This document shows positions 6,855 to 12,588 of a DNA stretch of 19,430 nt, in pieces. The stretch is taken from assembly GCA_023424475.1 (NCBI GenBank), contig JAFADX010000337.1:1-19430 (forward strand). The letters run 5' to 3'. The notes beneath the pieces are model-generated. The model did not search any database. It was not told where the DNA came from and was given only the letters and a program-made list of their open reading frames with translations. How positions within the stretch are numbered: position 1 is the stretch's first letter; each line of letters starts with the position of its first letter. The DNA comes from Pseudomonadota bacterium. Lineage in GTDB: Bacteria; Pseudomonadota; Alphaproteobacteria; Acetobacterales; Acetobacteraceae. Made by a program: the position numbers and the translations under genes.

Positions 6855-7670
6855 TCAGGCCGGCAGATGGTAGACCGTGTAGGAGCCTCGGGCGCCCTCC
6901 CTGTTCGGGCCGACCTGGCGGATGCGCTCCAGCACCTGCACCTCGATCCCCTGGCGCTTCTTCAGGCCCGCGAAGAAGCCGCGCACCGTGTGCTGCTGCC
7001 AGCCGGTCGCCTCGCATATCTGCGCGATGGTGGCGCCCTCCGCTCGGCGGAGCAGGGCGAGCACCGTCTCCTGCTTCGTGCCCTCGCGCGGCTTCCGCGG
7101 AGCACCAGGCTCGCGGGTCGCGCGGGGCGGCTTGCCGGCGAAGGCGGCGCGCAGGACCTCGATGGCGCAGCTGATCGGATTGTCCGTCGCGTCCTGCGCC
7201 GGGCTGGCGTCCCAGGCGGCCAGCACCGCAGCGGCGGCGTCGCGCAGGCTGGCGCGCGGGGCGGGTGTGGGCGCGCCCCGGGCGGGTTCGGTTTCCTCCG
7301 CTGGGACATCCCCCTCGGCGGCGGCGTCCGCGCCCGCGGGCGCCGTGTCGGGCACGCTGCCCTCGATGCCGGAGCAGTCGGGCTCGCCGGCCAGCGCGTC
7401 GTCCTCGTTCGGGTCGATGCCGATGGCGCGCAGCCCCTCGTCCGTGATGCGCGCCACGATCCAGGTCCCGTCCTCATCCTGCCGCCAGCCGAGCCCGACA
7501 TGCTCCCGCGGGGCGTTGATCTCGGTCAGCAGGCTGTTCTTGATGAGGCTGCGGAACACCGCGTTGCGGGCGGCGGCCGGCAGGGACTTCGGCGCGCGGG
7601 CAAAGCCCATCTCGTGTTGTGCGGCGGCGCTGAGGATCACGCGCTGGCTGTCGGAAAGCTTGGACATCAT
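6855..7670 (-). CDS. DUF3489 domain-containing protein
   Basis: A 271-aa protein of two parts. Residues 1-90 (LSDSQRVILSAAAQHEMGFA, later WIVARITDEGLRAIGID) resemble a small winged-helix-like region. After an acidic Ala/Pro-rich linker (about 90-140) and a helical segment, the C-terminal domain at 196-271 carries the DUF3489 signature GTKQETVLALLRRAEGATIA, continuing QICEATGWQQHTVRGFFAGL, ending SYTVYHLP. The HTVRG segment looks like a recognition helix of a winged HTH, so DNA binding is likely, but the family's function is not established. Start: two consecutive ATGs at 7670 and 7667 preceded by GGAG at 6-nt spacing. A longer form beginning at 7760 would run through the hairpin at 7718-7742 and is rejected. 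It precedes the terminase operon and could control late genes (inference). Confidence 0.82.
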   Translation of the reverse strand: MMSKLSDSQRVILSAAAQHEMGFARAPKSLPAAARNAVFRSLIKNSLLTEINAPREHVGLGWRQDEDGTWIVARITDEGLRAIGIDPNEDDALAGEPDCSGIEGSVPDTAPAGADAAAEGDVPAEETEPARGAPTPAPRASLRDAAAAVLAAWDASPAQDATDNPISCAIEVLRAAFAGKPPRATREPGAPRKPREGTKQETVLALLRRAEGATIAQICEATGWQQHTVRGFFAGLKKRQGIEVQVLERIRQVGPNREGARGSYTVYHLPA

Positions 7671-7717
7671 GGTGGTCTCCGGTTCCGGGCGCCGGTCATC
7701 GGCCCCTACTGCCGGGA

Positions 7718-7742
7718 GCCCCGCCGGCGCGCCGGTCGGGGC
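7718..7742 (-). terminator. GC-rich hairpin between the 78-aa gene and the DUF3489 gene
   Basis: GCCCCG (7718-7723) pairs with CGGGGC (7737-7742), and the inside is the 12-bp self-complementary CCGGCGCGCCGG, with one bulged T. It lies 19 nt after the stop of the 78-aa gene and 47 nt before the DUF3489 start. No U-tract is present. It may act as a terminator or as a block to read-through. Confidence 0.45.
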
Positions 7743-7761
7743 GGTGCGGGAGCCAGCCACT

Positions 7762-7998
7762 TCAGCAGGCGTATTCGCCGCGGCGGAAATGCTGGTCCGC
7801 GATGTCCTTCAGTTTCGCGGTGGCGTCCGAAAGCCAGGCCGCCTCGCCCCAAAGCACCGTCTCGGGGTCCGCGCCGAAATGGTCCGCGCTGGCCTGCTGG
7901 AGCTCCGCAAGAAGGGCGTCGAATTCAGCTTTCTTCGCGAGGAAGGCGGCCAGGCTCTTCCCCTGATTGCGGGCGGCGCGGGCTTCGCGGTCGGTCAT
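7762..7998 (-). CDS. Small uncharacterised phage protein (78 aa)
   Basis: Family not recognised. The 78-aa acidic product reads as mostly alpha-helical: MTDREARAARNQGKSLAAFL at the start, then AKKAEFDALLAELQQASADH, a short FGADPETVLWGEAAWL turn, and a final helix DATAKLKDIADQHF. Start ATG at 7998 has GGAGA about 8 nt upstream; a same-frame extension to 8046 lacks a ribosome site. It is followed after 91 bp by the DUF3489 gene, with a strong hairpin between, so it may be its own transcription unit. Its small, helical and acidic character is like many accessory phage proteins that bind host factors, but nothing specific can be claimed. Confidence 0.7.
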   Translation of the reverse strand: MTDREARAARNQGKSLAAFLAKKAEFDALLAELQQASADHFGADPETVLWGEAAWLSDATAKLKDIADQHFRRGEYAC

Positions 7999-8112
7999 GC
8001 TGGTCTCCGTCGTGGTGCAGGGTATCTCCTGCGTGTGACGGACCATTCGCGCTGTGCCGCGGACGAGCCAAGCAGGATGGAGCGACGTGGGATTGCTATG
8101 ATTCGACGGTCT

Positions 8113-8129
8113 GGATCACATCATGATCC
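8113..8129. repeat. Short inverted repeat upstream of the ParD-like gene
   Basis: GGATCA-CATCA-TGATCC, a 6-bp perfect inverted repeat with a 5-bp centre, in the non-coding space between the 78-aa gene and parD. It could be an operator for either divergent gene. No family assignment is possible. Confidence 0.3.
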
Positions 8130-8185
8130 TGGCGATCGTTTGCTCAGCCTCCCGCCAGGGGCGCCCATCGGCGGCACGTCTCCCC

Positions 8186-8200
8186 TGCCAATTCTTGGCA
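8186..8200. promoter_or_regulatory. Operator-like palindrome before the ParD-like gene
   Basis: TGCCAA-TTC-TTGGCA is a perfect 6-bp inverted repeat with a 3-bp centre, ending 21 bp before the ATG of the ParD-like gene. ParD proteins are ribbon-helix-helix autorepressors that bind short palindromes at this position, so it is the likely autoregulatory operator. The symmetry is seen; the function is inferred. Confidence 0.45.
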
Positions 8201-8221
8201 AAGCGGGATATCGTCAGGCCC

Positions 8222-8461
8222 ATGGGTACGCTGAATGTCTCCCTGCCGGACGCGCTGAAATCCTTCGTGGATGAACAGGTCGCCGCGCGTGGCCATGGCA
8301 CCAGCAGTGAGTATGTCTGCGACCTGATCCGAAAGGAGCAGGATCGCCAACGACTGCGCGATCTGCTGCTGGAGGGCCAAGCTTCCTGCCCCAGCGTAGC
8401 GGCGGATGACGTTTATTTCGACGGGCTCCGGCAGCGCGTGCAGCGACAGGCCCAGGCATGA
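8222..8461 (+). CDS. parD: ParD-like ribbon-helix-helix antitoxin, apparently orphan
   Basis: A 79-aa protein with the ParD/CopG-type N-terminus: GTLNVSLPDALKSFVDEQVA (2-21), then GHGTSSEYVCDLIRKEQDR. The beta strand (LNVSLP) and two helices form the ribbon-helix-helix dimer that binds DNA; the C-terminal tail (about 50-79) is the expected toxin-binding segment. Start ATG at 8222; ribosome site is weak, and the same frame is open upstream to 8123 but without family-like sequence. The normal ParE partner is missing: an ATGA overlap at 8459 opens a frame that stops after eight codons (MTHLVAGF). The methylase gene ends 47 bp further on, convergent. An orphan ParD could still act as a repressor or as an antidote to a host ParE. 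Confidence 0.85.
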   Translation: MGTLNVSLPDALKSFVDEQVAARGHGTSSEYVCDLIRKEQDRQRLRDLLLEGQASCPSVAADDVYFDGLRQRVQRQAQA

Positions 8462-8508
8462 CGCATCTGGTTGCAGGCTTCTGAAGCGCGATAGCGCCGA
8501 CCTCAGAT
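8459..8508 (+). pseudogene. Possible relic of a ParE-like toxin gene
   Basis: An ATG overlaps the parD stop as ATGA, the usual parDE junction, but its frame ends after MTHLVAGF. In a shifted frame the following bases read LLKRDSADLRFSQDGQATLF, loosely like the helical 'DS..A.RF....ATF' region of ParE/RelE toxins. The rest of the toxin is absent because the convergent methylase 3' end begins at 8509. The junction and the early stop are seen. The relic interpretation is speculative, based on position and weak resemblance. Confidence 0.25.
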
Positions 8509-9771
8509 TCAGCCAGGACGGCCAGGCGACGTTATTTCCTTGCCACGCGCCGCGGCGATGTCCGCGAAGACGCGATCATCGCCTTCCAGCACCGCGGCCT
8601 CGCCGGTCGTCTCCTGCCACCGCTGCACGATGACATCCGCATAGGCCGGGTCGATCTCCAGCAGCACGGCACGTCGGCCCGTGCGCTCCGCCGCGATCAT
8701 GCTGGTGCCCGACCCTCCGAAGCAGTCCAGGACGGTGTCACGGGGCTTGCTGCTGTTGCGAATGGCACGCTCGACCAGCGCGACCGGCTTCATCGTCGGA
8801 TGCAGGTCGTTCCTGGCCGGCTTGTCGAAGTGCCAGACGTTCCCCTGGTCACGCGCGCCGCACCAATAGTGCTGGCTGCCCTGGCGCCACCCATACAGCA
8901 TCGCCTCGAACTGCTGGTGGTAGTCCGCGCGGCCGAGCGCGAAGGTGTTCTTCGCCCAGATGATCGTGCTGGACCATTTGCCGCCCGCCTCCTGCCAGAC
9001 GCGATGCAGCGTCGGCCATTCGGACGAAGACATGCAGACGTAGCAGGCGCCCTTGGTGACCGAGAGCAGGTTGGCCAGCGCGGGCCGCAGGAACTCGGGA
9101 AAGCCGCCGCCGAGCGCGTCGTTGGCGATGGTCATGCGCGCCGCAGTGCCGCCCTCGTAGGCCACATTGTAGGGTGGATCAACGAAGCCCATGTCGGCGA
9201 GATGGCCGGCGCTGAGGGCGCGCTGCACGTCGCCCAGCTTCGTCGCGTCGCCGCAGAGCAGGCGGTGCTCGCCGCAGCGCCAGAGGTCGCCGGTGCGCGT
9301 GACGGGAGTGACCGGCAGTGGCGGCGCCTCGTCGGCATCATCCGCAAGGCCGGCATCGGCGGCTGCCAGCAGCCGGTCCAACTCCATCCCGGAGAAGCCG
9401 AGCACGTCCAGGTCGACCACCGCCTCGTCGCGGATGCGCGCGATCTCCGCCGCGAGCAGCGCCTCGTCCCATCCGGAGTTCAGCGCGATCTGATTGTCCG
9501 CGAGCCGCAGAGCACGCGCCTGCGCGGGAGAGAGATGGCCGAGCCGCAGCACTGGCACGGAGGCGAGCCCGAGGTGCTTCGCGGCCATAACGCGGCCGTG
9601 GCCGGCGATCAGCACGCCTCCGGCATCGACCAGCACCGGGTTCACAAAGCCGAACTCGGCGATGGAGGCGGCGATCTGCGCGACCTGTGACGGAGAATGC
9701 GTGCGGGCGTTCTCGGCGTAGGGCACGAGGGATGCGACCGGCAGGGCGGTGACCACGAGGTCAGGCTGCAT
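8509..9771 (-). CDS. ParB-like domain fused to DNA methyltransferase (first of a tandem pair)
   Basis: A 420-aa two-domain protein. Residues 8-90 form a ParB/Srx-type domain (LVPYAENARTHSPSQVAQIA, GGVLIAGHGR at 51-60, LRLADNQIALNSGWDE). After a short linker the methyltransferase starts at GDLWRCGEHRLLCGDATKL (161-179). It has the catalytic motif IV DPPY at 198-201 (FVDPPYNVAYEGG) followed later by the SAM-binding FGGSGT at 351-356; this order is beta-class. DPPY in this class usually means N6-adenine methylation, though N4-cytosine cannot be excluded. Target site unknown. Its start overlaps the 3' end of the second methylase by 11 nt. No restriction endonuclease is adjacent, so a role in protecting phage DNA or in regulation is likelier than classical restriction-modification. 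The C-terminal tail (ITSPGRPG) may be non-original. Confidence 0.92.
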   Translation of the reverse strand: MQPDLVVTALPVASLVPYAENARTHSPSQVAQIAASIAEFGFVNPVLVDAGGVLIAGHGRVMAAKHLGLASVPVLRLGHLSPAQARALRLADNQIALNSGWDEALLAAEIARIRDEAVVDLDVLGFSGMELDRLLAAADAGLADDADEAPPLPVTPVTRTGDLWRCGEHRLLCGDATKLGDVQRALSAGHLADMGFVDPPYNVAYEGGTAARMTIANDALGGGFPEFLRPALANLLSVTKGACYVCMSSSEWPTLHRVWQEAGGKWSSTIIWAKNTFALGRADYHQQFEAMLYGWRQGSQHYWCGARDQGNVWHFDKPARNDLHPTMKPVALVERAIRNSSKPRDTVLDCFGGSGTSMIAAERTGRRAVLLEIDPAYADVIVQRWQETTGEAAVLEGDDRVFADIAAARGKEITSPGRPG

Positions 9772-11227
9772 TGGCGGTGACCTCCATCCGCGCCGCGGCC
9801 ACGGCGTCGTAGTCGCGGCCGTCGTCCGCCAGCGTCACCGGCAGGTCGGGATGCAGTAAGCGCCACCGCGCCACGGCCAGGTCGGCATAGGCCGGCGCAA
9901 GCTCGATCGCCCGCACGCGGCGGCCGGTGCGTTGGGCGGCGAGAATGGTGGTGCCAGACCCACCGAAGGGCTCGAACACCACCTCACCCTCGTCGGTGTA
10001 GGTCCGCATCAGGAACTCGGGCAGCACCACGGGGAACACCGCGGGGTGCTCCGTCTCGATGCCGCGGCCCTTGTGGCGGGTCAGGCGCAGCACGTTGTCG
10101 GGGATCCGGAAGTCCTGCACCGGCAGGCCGGCATGCTGGTATTCAGAGATGGTGCCGTCAGCGGCGCGCAGCCCGCTGCCCTTGTTCGGCGTGCCGGCCC
10201 ACTTGCAGGGCACGATCTTGTTCGCCTGGCGCGCCTGGCGGTTGAAGTGGAAGACCAGCTCGAAGGCCGGTGCGAGGCGTCCGTTCCAGTCGCCGGGCAA
10301 GCCGGGCCCCTGGTCCCAGGTGTAGAGGCCGAAGCGGCGCCAGCCGCGGGCGCGCATCCAGTCGAGCCACCCAGACCAATAGGGCTGCCATTCATTGTCG
10401 CGATGGATCAGACCGAGGTTCACCAGCACCTGGCCATCCGGCCGCATAGCTGCGTCGAGATGCTGGAACACACCCTGCATCAGAGCGTCCCAATCCGTGA
10501 CGCCGCCCGTGGTGTAGTCCCGCTGGTTCCCATAGGGCGGAGAGGTGAACAACAGCGCCGCACGGTCGTCGCCCATCACGCGCGCCACGGTGGCGGCGTC
10601 CGTGCTGTCGCCGCAGAGCAGGCGATGGTCGCCCAACCGCCAGAGGTCGCCGGGACGCGTGACGGCCTGGCGCGGCGGCTCCGGTTCGGCGTCAGCGGGA
10701 TCCTCCGCCGGCCCTTGATCCGTCACCTCCGCCCCAGACCCGCCGCCCCCCTCGGCGGGATCCGCGGACGGAGCCTCGGACGCGTCGCCGTCGGACACGG
10801 CATCTCCAGCCGCCGCGAGGATGTCTGCGAGCTCATCCGCCGAAAAGCCGAGCGCGCCGAGGTCGATCTCCGCCGTCTGCACGCTGGCCAAGGCATCGCG
10901 CAGCAGCGCCTGGTCCCAGGTCGCATTCTCCGCGATGCGATTGTCGGCGAGCCGCAGCACCTCCTTCTGCGCTGCGGACAGGTGCCGCAGCACGATCACC
11001 GGCACCTTGACCATGCCGAGCGCGGACGCCGCCTCGAGGCGACCATGGCCGGCGATCAGCACGCCGGTCTCGTCCACCAGCAGCGGGTTAGTGAACCCGA
11101 AGGCCAGCATGCTGGCCTTGATCTGCTCCAGCTGCTCGGCGCTGTGGACGCGGGCATTGCCGGCATGCGGACGCAGCTCCGCCACCGGACGCAGCAGGAT
11201 CTTCGCCGCCATCCAGGGGAGCGTCAT
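9761..11227 (-). CDS. ParB-like domain fused to DNA methyltransferase (second of a tandem pair)
   Basis: A 488-aa protein and clear paralogue of its downstream neighbour. The ParB-like domain spans about 12-100 (LRPHAGNARVHSAEQLEQIK, GVLIAGHGR at 55-63, LRLADNRIAENATWDQ). It then has an acidic, Gly/Pro-rich linker (about 141-185) that the other copy lacks. The methyltransferase shows SPPY at 229-232 (FTSPPYGNQRDY) and FGGSGT at 421-426, beta-class order. SPPY is more typical of N4-cytosine enzymes, so the two copies may modify different bases or sites (inference). Start ATG at 11227 is preceded by a repeat-rich control region; a longer same-frame reading to 11473 would cross it and is rejected. 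The two genes overlap by 11 nt and are surely co-transcribed. Confidence 0.92.
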   Translation of the reverse strand: MTLPWMAAKILLRPVAELRPHAGNARVHSAEQLEQIKASMLAFGFTNPLLVDETGVLIAGHGRLEAASALGMVKVPVIVLRHLSAAQKEVLRLADNRIAENATWDQALLRDALASVQTAEIDLGALGFSADELADILAAAGDAVSDGDASEAPSADPAEGGGGSGAEVTDQGPAEDPADAEPEPPRQAVTRPGDLWRLGDHRLLCGDSTDAATVARVMGDDRAALLFTSPPYGNQRDYTTGGVTDWDALMQGVFQHLDAAMRPDGQVLVNLGLIHRDNEWQPYWSGWLDWMRARGWRRFGLYTWDQGPGLPGDWNGRLAPAFELVFHFNRQARQANKIVPCKWAGTPNKGSGLRAADGTISEYQHAGLPVQDFRIPDNVLRLTRHKGRGIETEHPAVFPVVLPEFLMRTYTDEGEVVFEPFGGSGTTILAAQRTGRRVRAIELAPAYADLAVARWRLLHPDLPVTLADDGRDYDAVAAARMEVTANAA

Positions 11228-11237
11228 GATGCCGTCC

Positions 11238-11326
11238 GGTTTGCAGGTGGTTTGCAGGGCCGCGGTGCGGCGTCGGTTTGCAGCTAACGATCTGAAGCCG
11301 CGCGGAAAGGCTGCAAACCGCAAACC
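11238..11326. repeat. Cluster of GGTTTGCAG repeats upstream of the methylase operon
   Basis: Three direct copies of GGTTTGCAG (11238-11246, 11249-11257, 11275-11283) are followed by one exact inverted copy CTGCAAACC (11311-11319) and a partial inverted copy GCAAACC (11320-11326). The first two are 11 bp apart, one helical turn. This looks like a multi-site protein-binding array in the leader of the methylase genes. Confidence 0.65.
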
Positions 11327-11400
11327 ATATTTCCGGCCTGGCGCTAGCGATCTTGCGCGCTTCCGCCCCCCGCATACGCCGGGCCCAGGAAGGACCCTGC

Positions 11401-11468
11401 GGCTCGCGAGCCACTGTCTCGATTGCGCGACGCTGTGGCTGGCGAGCCGCGGTGCAGAAGGCTGCACC
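11401..11468. repeat. Duplicated palindrome and hairpin in the methylase control region
   Basis: GGCTCGCGAGCC at 11401-11412 is a perfect 12-bp palindrome; GGCTGGCGAGCC at 11437-11448 repeats it with one change, 36 bp on. Immediately after, GGTGCAG-AAGG-CTGCACC (11451-11468) can form a 7-bp stem with a tetraloop. Possible operator sites; the function is unknown. Confidence 0.45.
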
Positions 11469-11537
11469 CGCAATTCCTCATCGTGGGGAGAGTCTACGAG
11501 ATGCGGATTCCGCTCCGCCAGCGGGTGAATTGTAACA

Positions 11538-11554
11538 GCGCGGACCGGCCGCGC
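11538..11554 (-). terminator. Hairpin just after the HU-like gene
   Basis: GCGCGG and CCGCGC make a 6-bp GC stem with a 5-nt loop, 9 nt downstream of the HU-like stop codon on the minus strand, followed by TGTTAC. Terminator-like, with a poor U-tract. Confidence 0.4.
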
Positions 11555-11563
11555 GTCGTTGTC

Positions 11564-11875
11564 TCAGCCCTTCGCAGCCTTGCGCTTGGCCTTCTTGAGG
11601 CCGCCCAGCGCCGCCGTCTTCAGGGCCGGGCTCGCCTTGAACTTCACCGTCGCACCCGCCTTCACGGGCACCTTCTCACCCGTGCGGGGGTTCAACGCCG
11701 TGCGCTTCGGCGTCTCGCGCACAACGAAGGCGCCGAAGTCGGGGATCGTGAAACGGCCGCTCGCGACGATCTCACCCTTGATCGCCTCGATGATGTCGCC
11801 AGCCAGCTTGGTCGCCGCGACGCCGGACAAGTCGGTGGAGTTTGCGATGACGTCGGTCAGGAACTTCTTCGACAC
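11564..11875 (-). CDS. HU/IHF-family DNA-binding protein
   Basis: A 103-aa protein of the HU/IHF (DNABII) family, slightly longer than the usual 90 aa. N-terminal helices (KKFLTDVIANSTDLSG, then KLAGDIIEAIKGEI) lead to the strongly conserved GRFTIPDFGAFVVRETPKRT at 40-59 and the DNA-clamping arm ALNPRTGEKVPVKAG at 60-74, with VKFKASPALK after it. The last 15 residues are a basic Lys/Ala tail (GGLKKAKRKAAKG). The start is a GTG at 11875: GGAGAT stands about 8 nt before it, whereas the upstream same-frame ATG at 11998 has none and gives unrelated sequence. HU proteins bend and compact DNA and assist replication initiation, recombination and packaging. A phage copy here could assist terminase or the replication proteins (inference). 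Confidence 0.9.
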   Translation of the reverse strand: MSKKFLTDVIANSTDLSGVAATKLAGDIIEAIKGEIVASGRFTIPDFGAFVVRETPKRTALNPRTGEKVPVKAGATVKFKASPALKTAALGGLKKAKRKAAKG

Positions 11876-11966
11876 AGGCTGGATCTCCGTTGCAGAGCGC
11901 GTGCCATAGCGAAGCCAAGGCAGCCTGTCAGCAACCAACGCGGCATGGCTGTGCCGGCCGTACGAA

Positions 11967-12302
11967 TTACAGCGCGTTGCGTGCGCGCTCGACCGCATCC
12001 CGCGTCGCGACCAGCGCCGCCAACGTGACGCCAGCCTGCTTCACCGCGGCTGCCTCATCGGGATCGACGTAGGACACCTGCTCCTCGGCATCGACGACGC
12101 CGGACGCCAGCTGCTCATGCAATTCGTCGAGCCGGGTCCTCACATCACCAGGATCGGCATCCGCCTCACCCAGCCATTCCCCGACGATGATCTCGACCTC
12201 GCGCGCCATGCGGGTCGGCTGAACCCCACGCGTCGCCATCGTCTGCAGGCGCACCAGCGCCACATCGAGAGGGCACATCGCCGCCCGCTGCCGTGCTGCC
12301 AT
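11967..12302 (-). CDS. Uncharacterised phage protein (111 aa) behind a LexA-type box
   Basis: Family not recognised. The 111-aa acidic, mostly helical product reads PLDVALVRLQTMATRGVQPT near the start, AREVEIIVGEWLGEADADPG (33-52), a central VRTRLDELHEQL helix, and a final long helix ending VATRDAVERARNAL. The N-terminus is basic. Start ATG at 12302 is strongly supported by AAGGAGGA about 8 nt upstream. It is the first minus-strand gene after an AT-rich gap containing GTTC-N7-GTTC, so it could be derepressed by DNA damage. The HU-like gene follows after 91 bp. Function unknown; its location suggests an early regulatory or accessory role. Confidence 0.78.
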   Translation of the reverse strand: MAARQRAAMCPLDVALVRLQTMATRGVQPTRMAREVEIIVGEWLGEADADPGDVRTRLDELHEQLASGVVDAEEQVSYVDPDEAAAVKQAGVTLAALVATRDAVERARNAL

Positions 12303-12338
12303 GACCGTCCTCCTTCGTGAGCACGGTATCTCTATCAT

Positions 12339-12353
12339 GTTCTTGTATTGTTC
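12339..12353. promoter_or_regulatory. Candidate alphaproteobacterial LexA (SOS) box
   Basis: GTTC-TTGTATT-GTTC, an exact match to GTTC-N7-GTTC, the direct-repeat LexA operator of alphaproteobacteria. It lies in an unusually AT-rich 74-bp gap between two divergent genes, 36 bp before the minus-strand start and 23 bp before the plus-strand start. The match is seen; LexA control is inferred. Confidence 0.65.
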
Positions 12354-12376
12354 TCATAGTGGCGATATGCGTCCGC

Positions 12377-12583
12377 ATGCCCGATGGCGAGCCGCCCCGC
12401 CCCCCTCCGCCGTGGCTGAGCGCGTCGACGCTGGCCGCCGCGCGGGCTGCGCGGCGACCTCCCGATCCCTTCACCAGGGTCGACAACAGCAGGGCGGTGC
12501 ACGACGCCATCCTGGCCCATCATCCGGCCCTGCCGTTCACGCTGATCGGCGAGGCGGTCGCCTTCGTGCTTGGCATGGAGTGA
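12377..12583 (+). CDS. Small uncharacterised plus-strand protein (68 aa)
   Basis: Family not recognised. The 68-aa product begins MPDGEPPRPPPPWLSASTLA and becomes more globular after residue 30: FTRVDNSRAVHDAILAHHPA, then LPFTLIGEAVAFVLGME. Codon third positions are nearly all G or C, as in the real neighbours, and no opposing frame here looks natural. The ATG at 12377 has no good ribosome site; an in-frame GTG at 12359 is the alternative. It faces away from the 111-aa gene across the LexA-type box and converges on the DUF6456-like gene, with its stop 5 bp from that gene's stop. If real, it is a candidate SOS-inducible phage gene on the minority strand. Confidence 0.5.
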   Translation: MPDGEPPRPPPPWLSASTLAAARAARRPPDPFTRVDNSRAVHDAILAHHPALPFTLIGEAVAFVLGME

Positions 12584-12588
12584 CCAAC

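Larger units (their letters stand above)
11228..11563. other. 336-bp non-coding stretch rich in repeats and palindromes
   Basis: No credible gene is seen between the HU-like gene and the second methylase. The stretch holds the GGTTTGCAG repeat cluster (11238-11326) and the 12-bp palindrome GGCTCGCGAGCC (11401-11412) with a one-mismatch copy, GGCTGGCGAGCC (11437-11448). It also holds the hairpin GGTGCAG-AAGG-CTGCACC (11451-11468) and a terminator-like hairpin after the HU gene (11538-11554). It most likely carries the promoter and operators of the methylase operon. Confidence 0.55.

Noticed and set aside
6696..8274. Overlapping long plus-strand frames across the DUF3489 region
   Set aside because: They lie antisense to the DUF3489 and 78-aa genes and have no recognisable domain; the minus-strand genes have ribosome sites and family signatures.
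8116..8301. Possible small minus-strand gene between the 78-aa gene and parD
   Set aside because: It overlaps the parD start and both palindromes on the opposite strand and has no ribosome site or recognisable sequence.
8509..11227. Complete restriction-modification system
   Set aside because: Both genes are methyltransferases with ParB-like domains; no restriction endonuclease or specificity subunit is adjacent. The PD-(D/E)XK protein at the right end belongs to the replication operon and has a Cas4/AddB-like pattern.
11478..11530. tRNA-like 3' end (…ctccgcca) before the HU-like gene, considered as a tRNA or att site
   Set aside because: No matching acceptor 5' strand, T-arm consensus or anticodon arm could be placed within tRNA distance.
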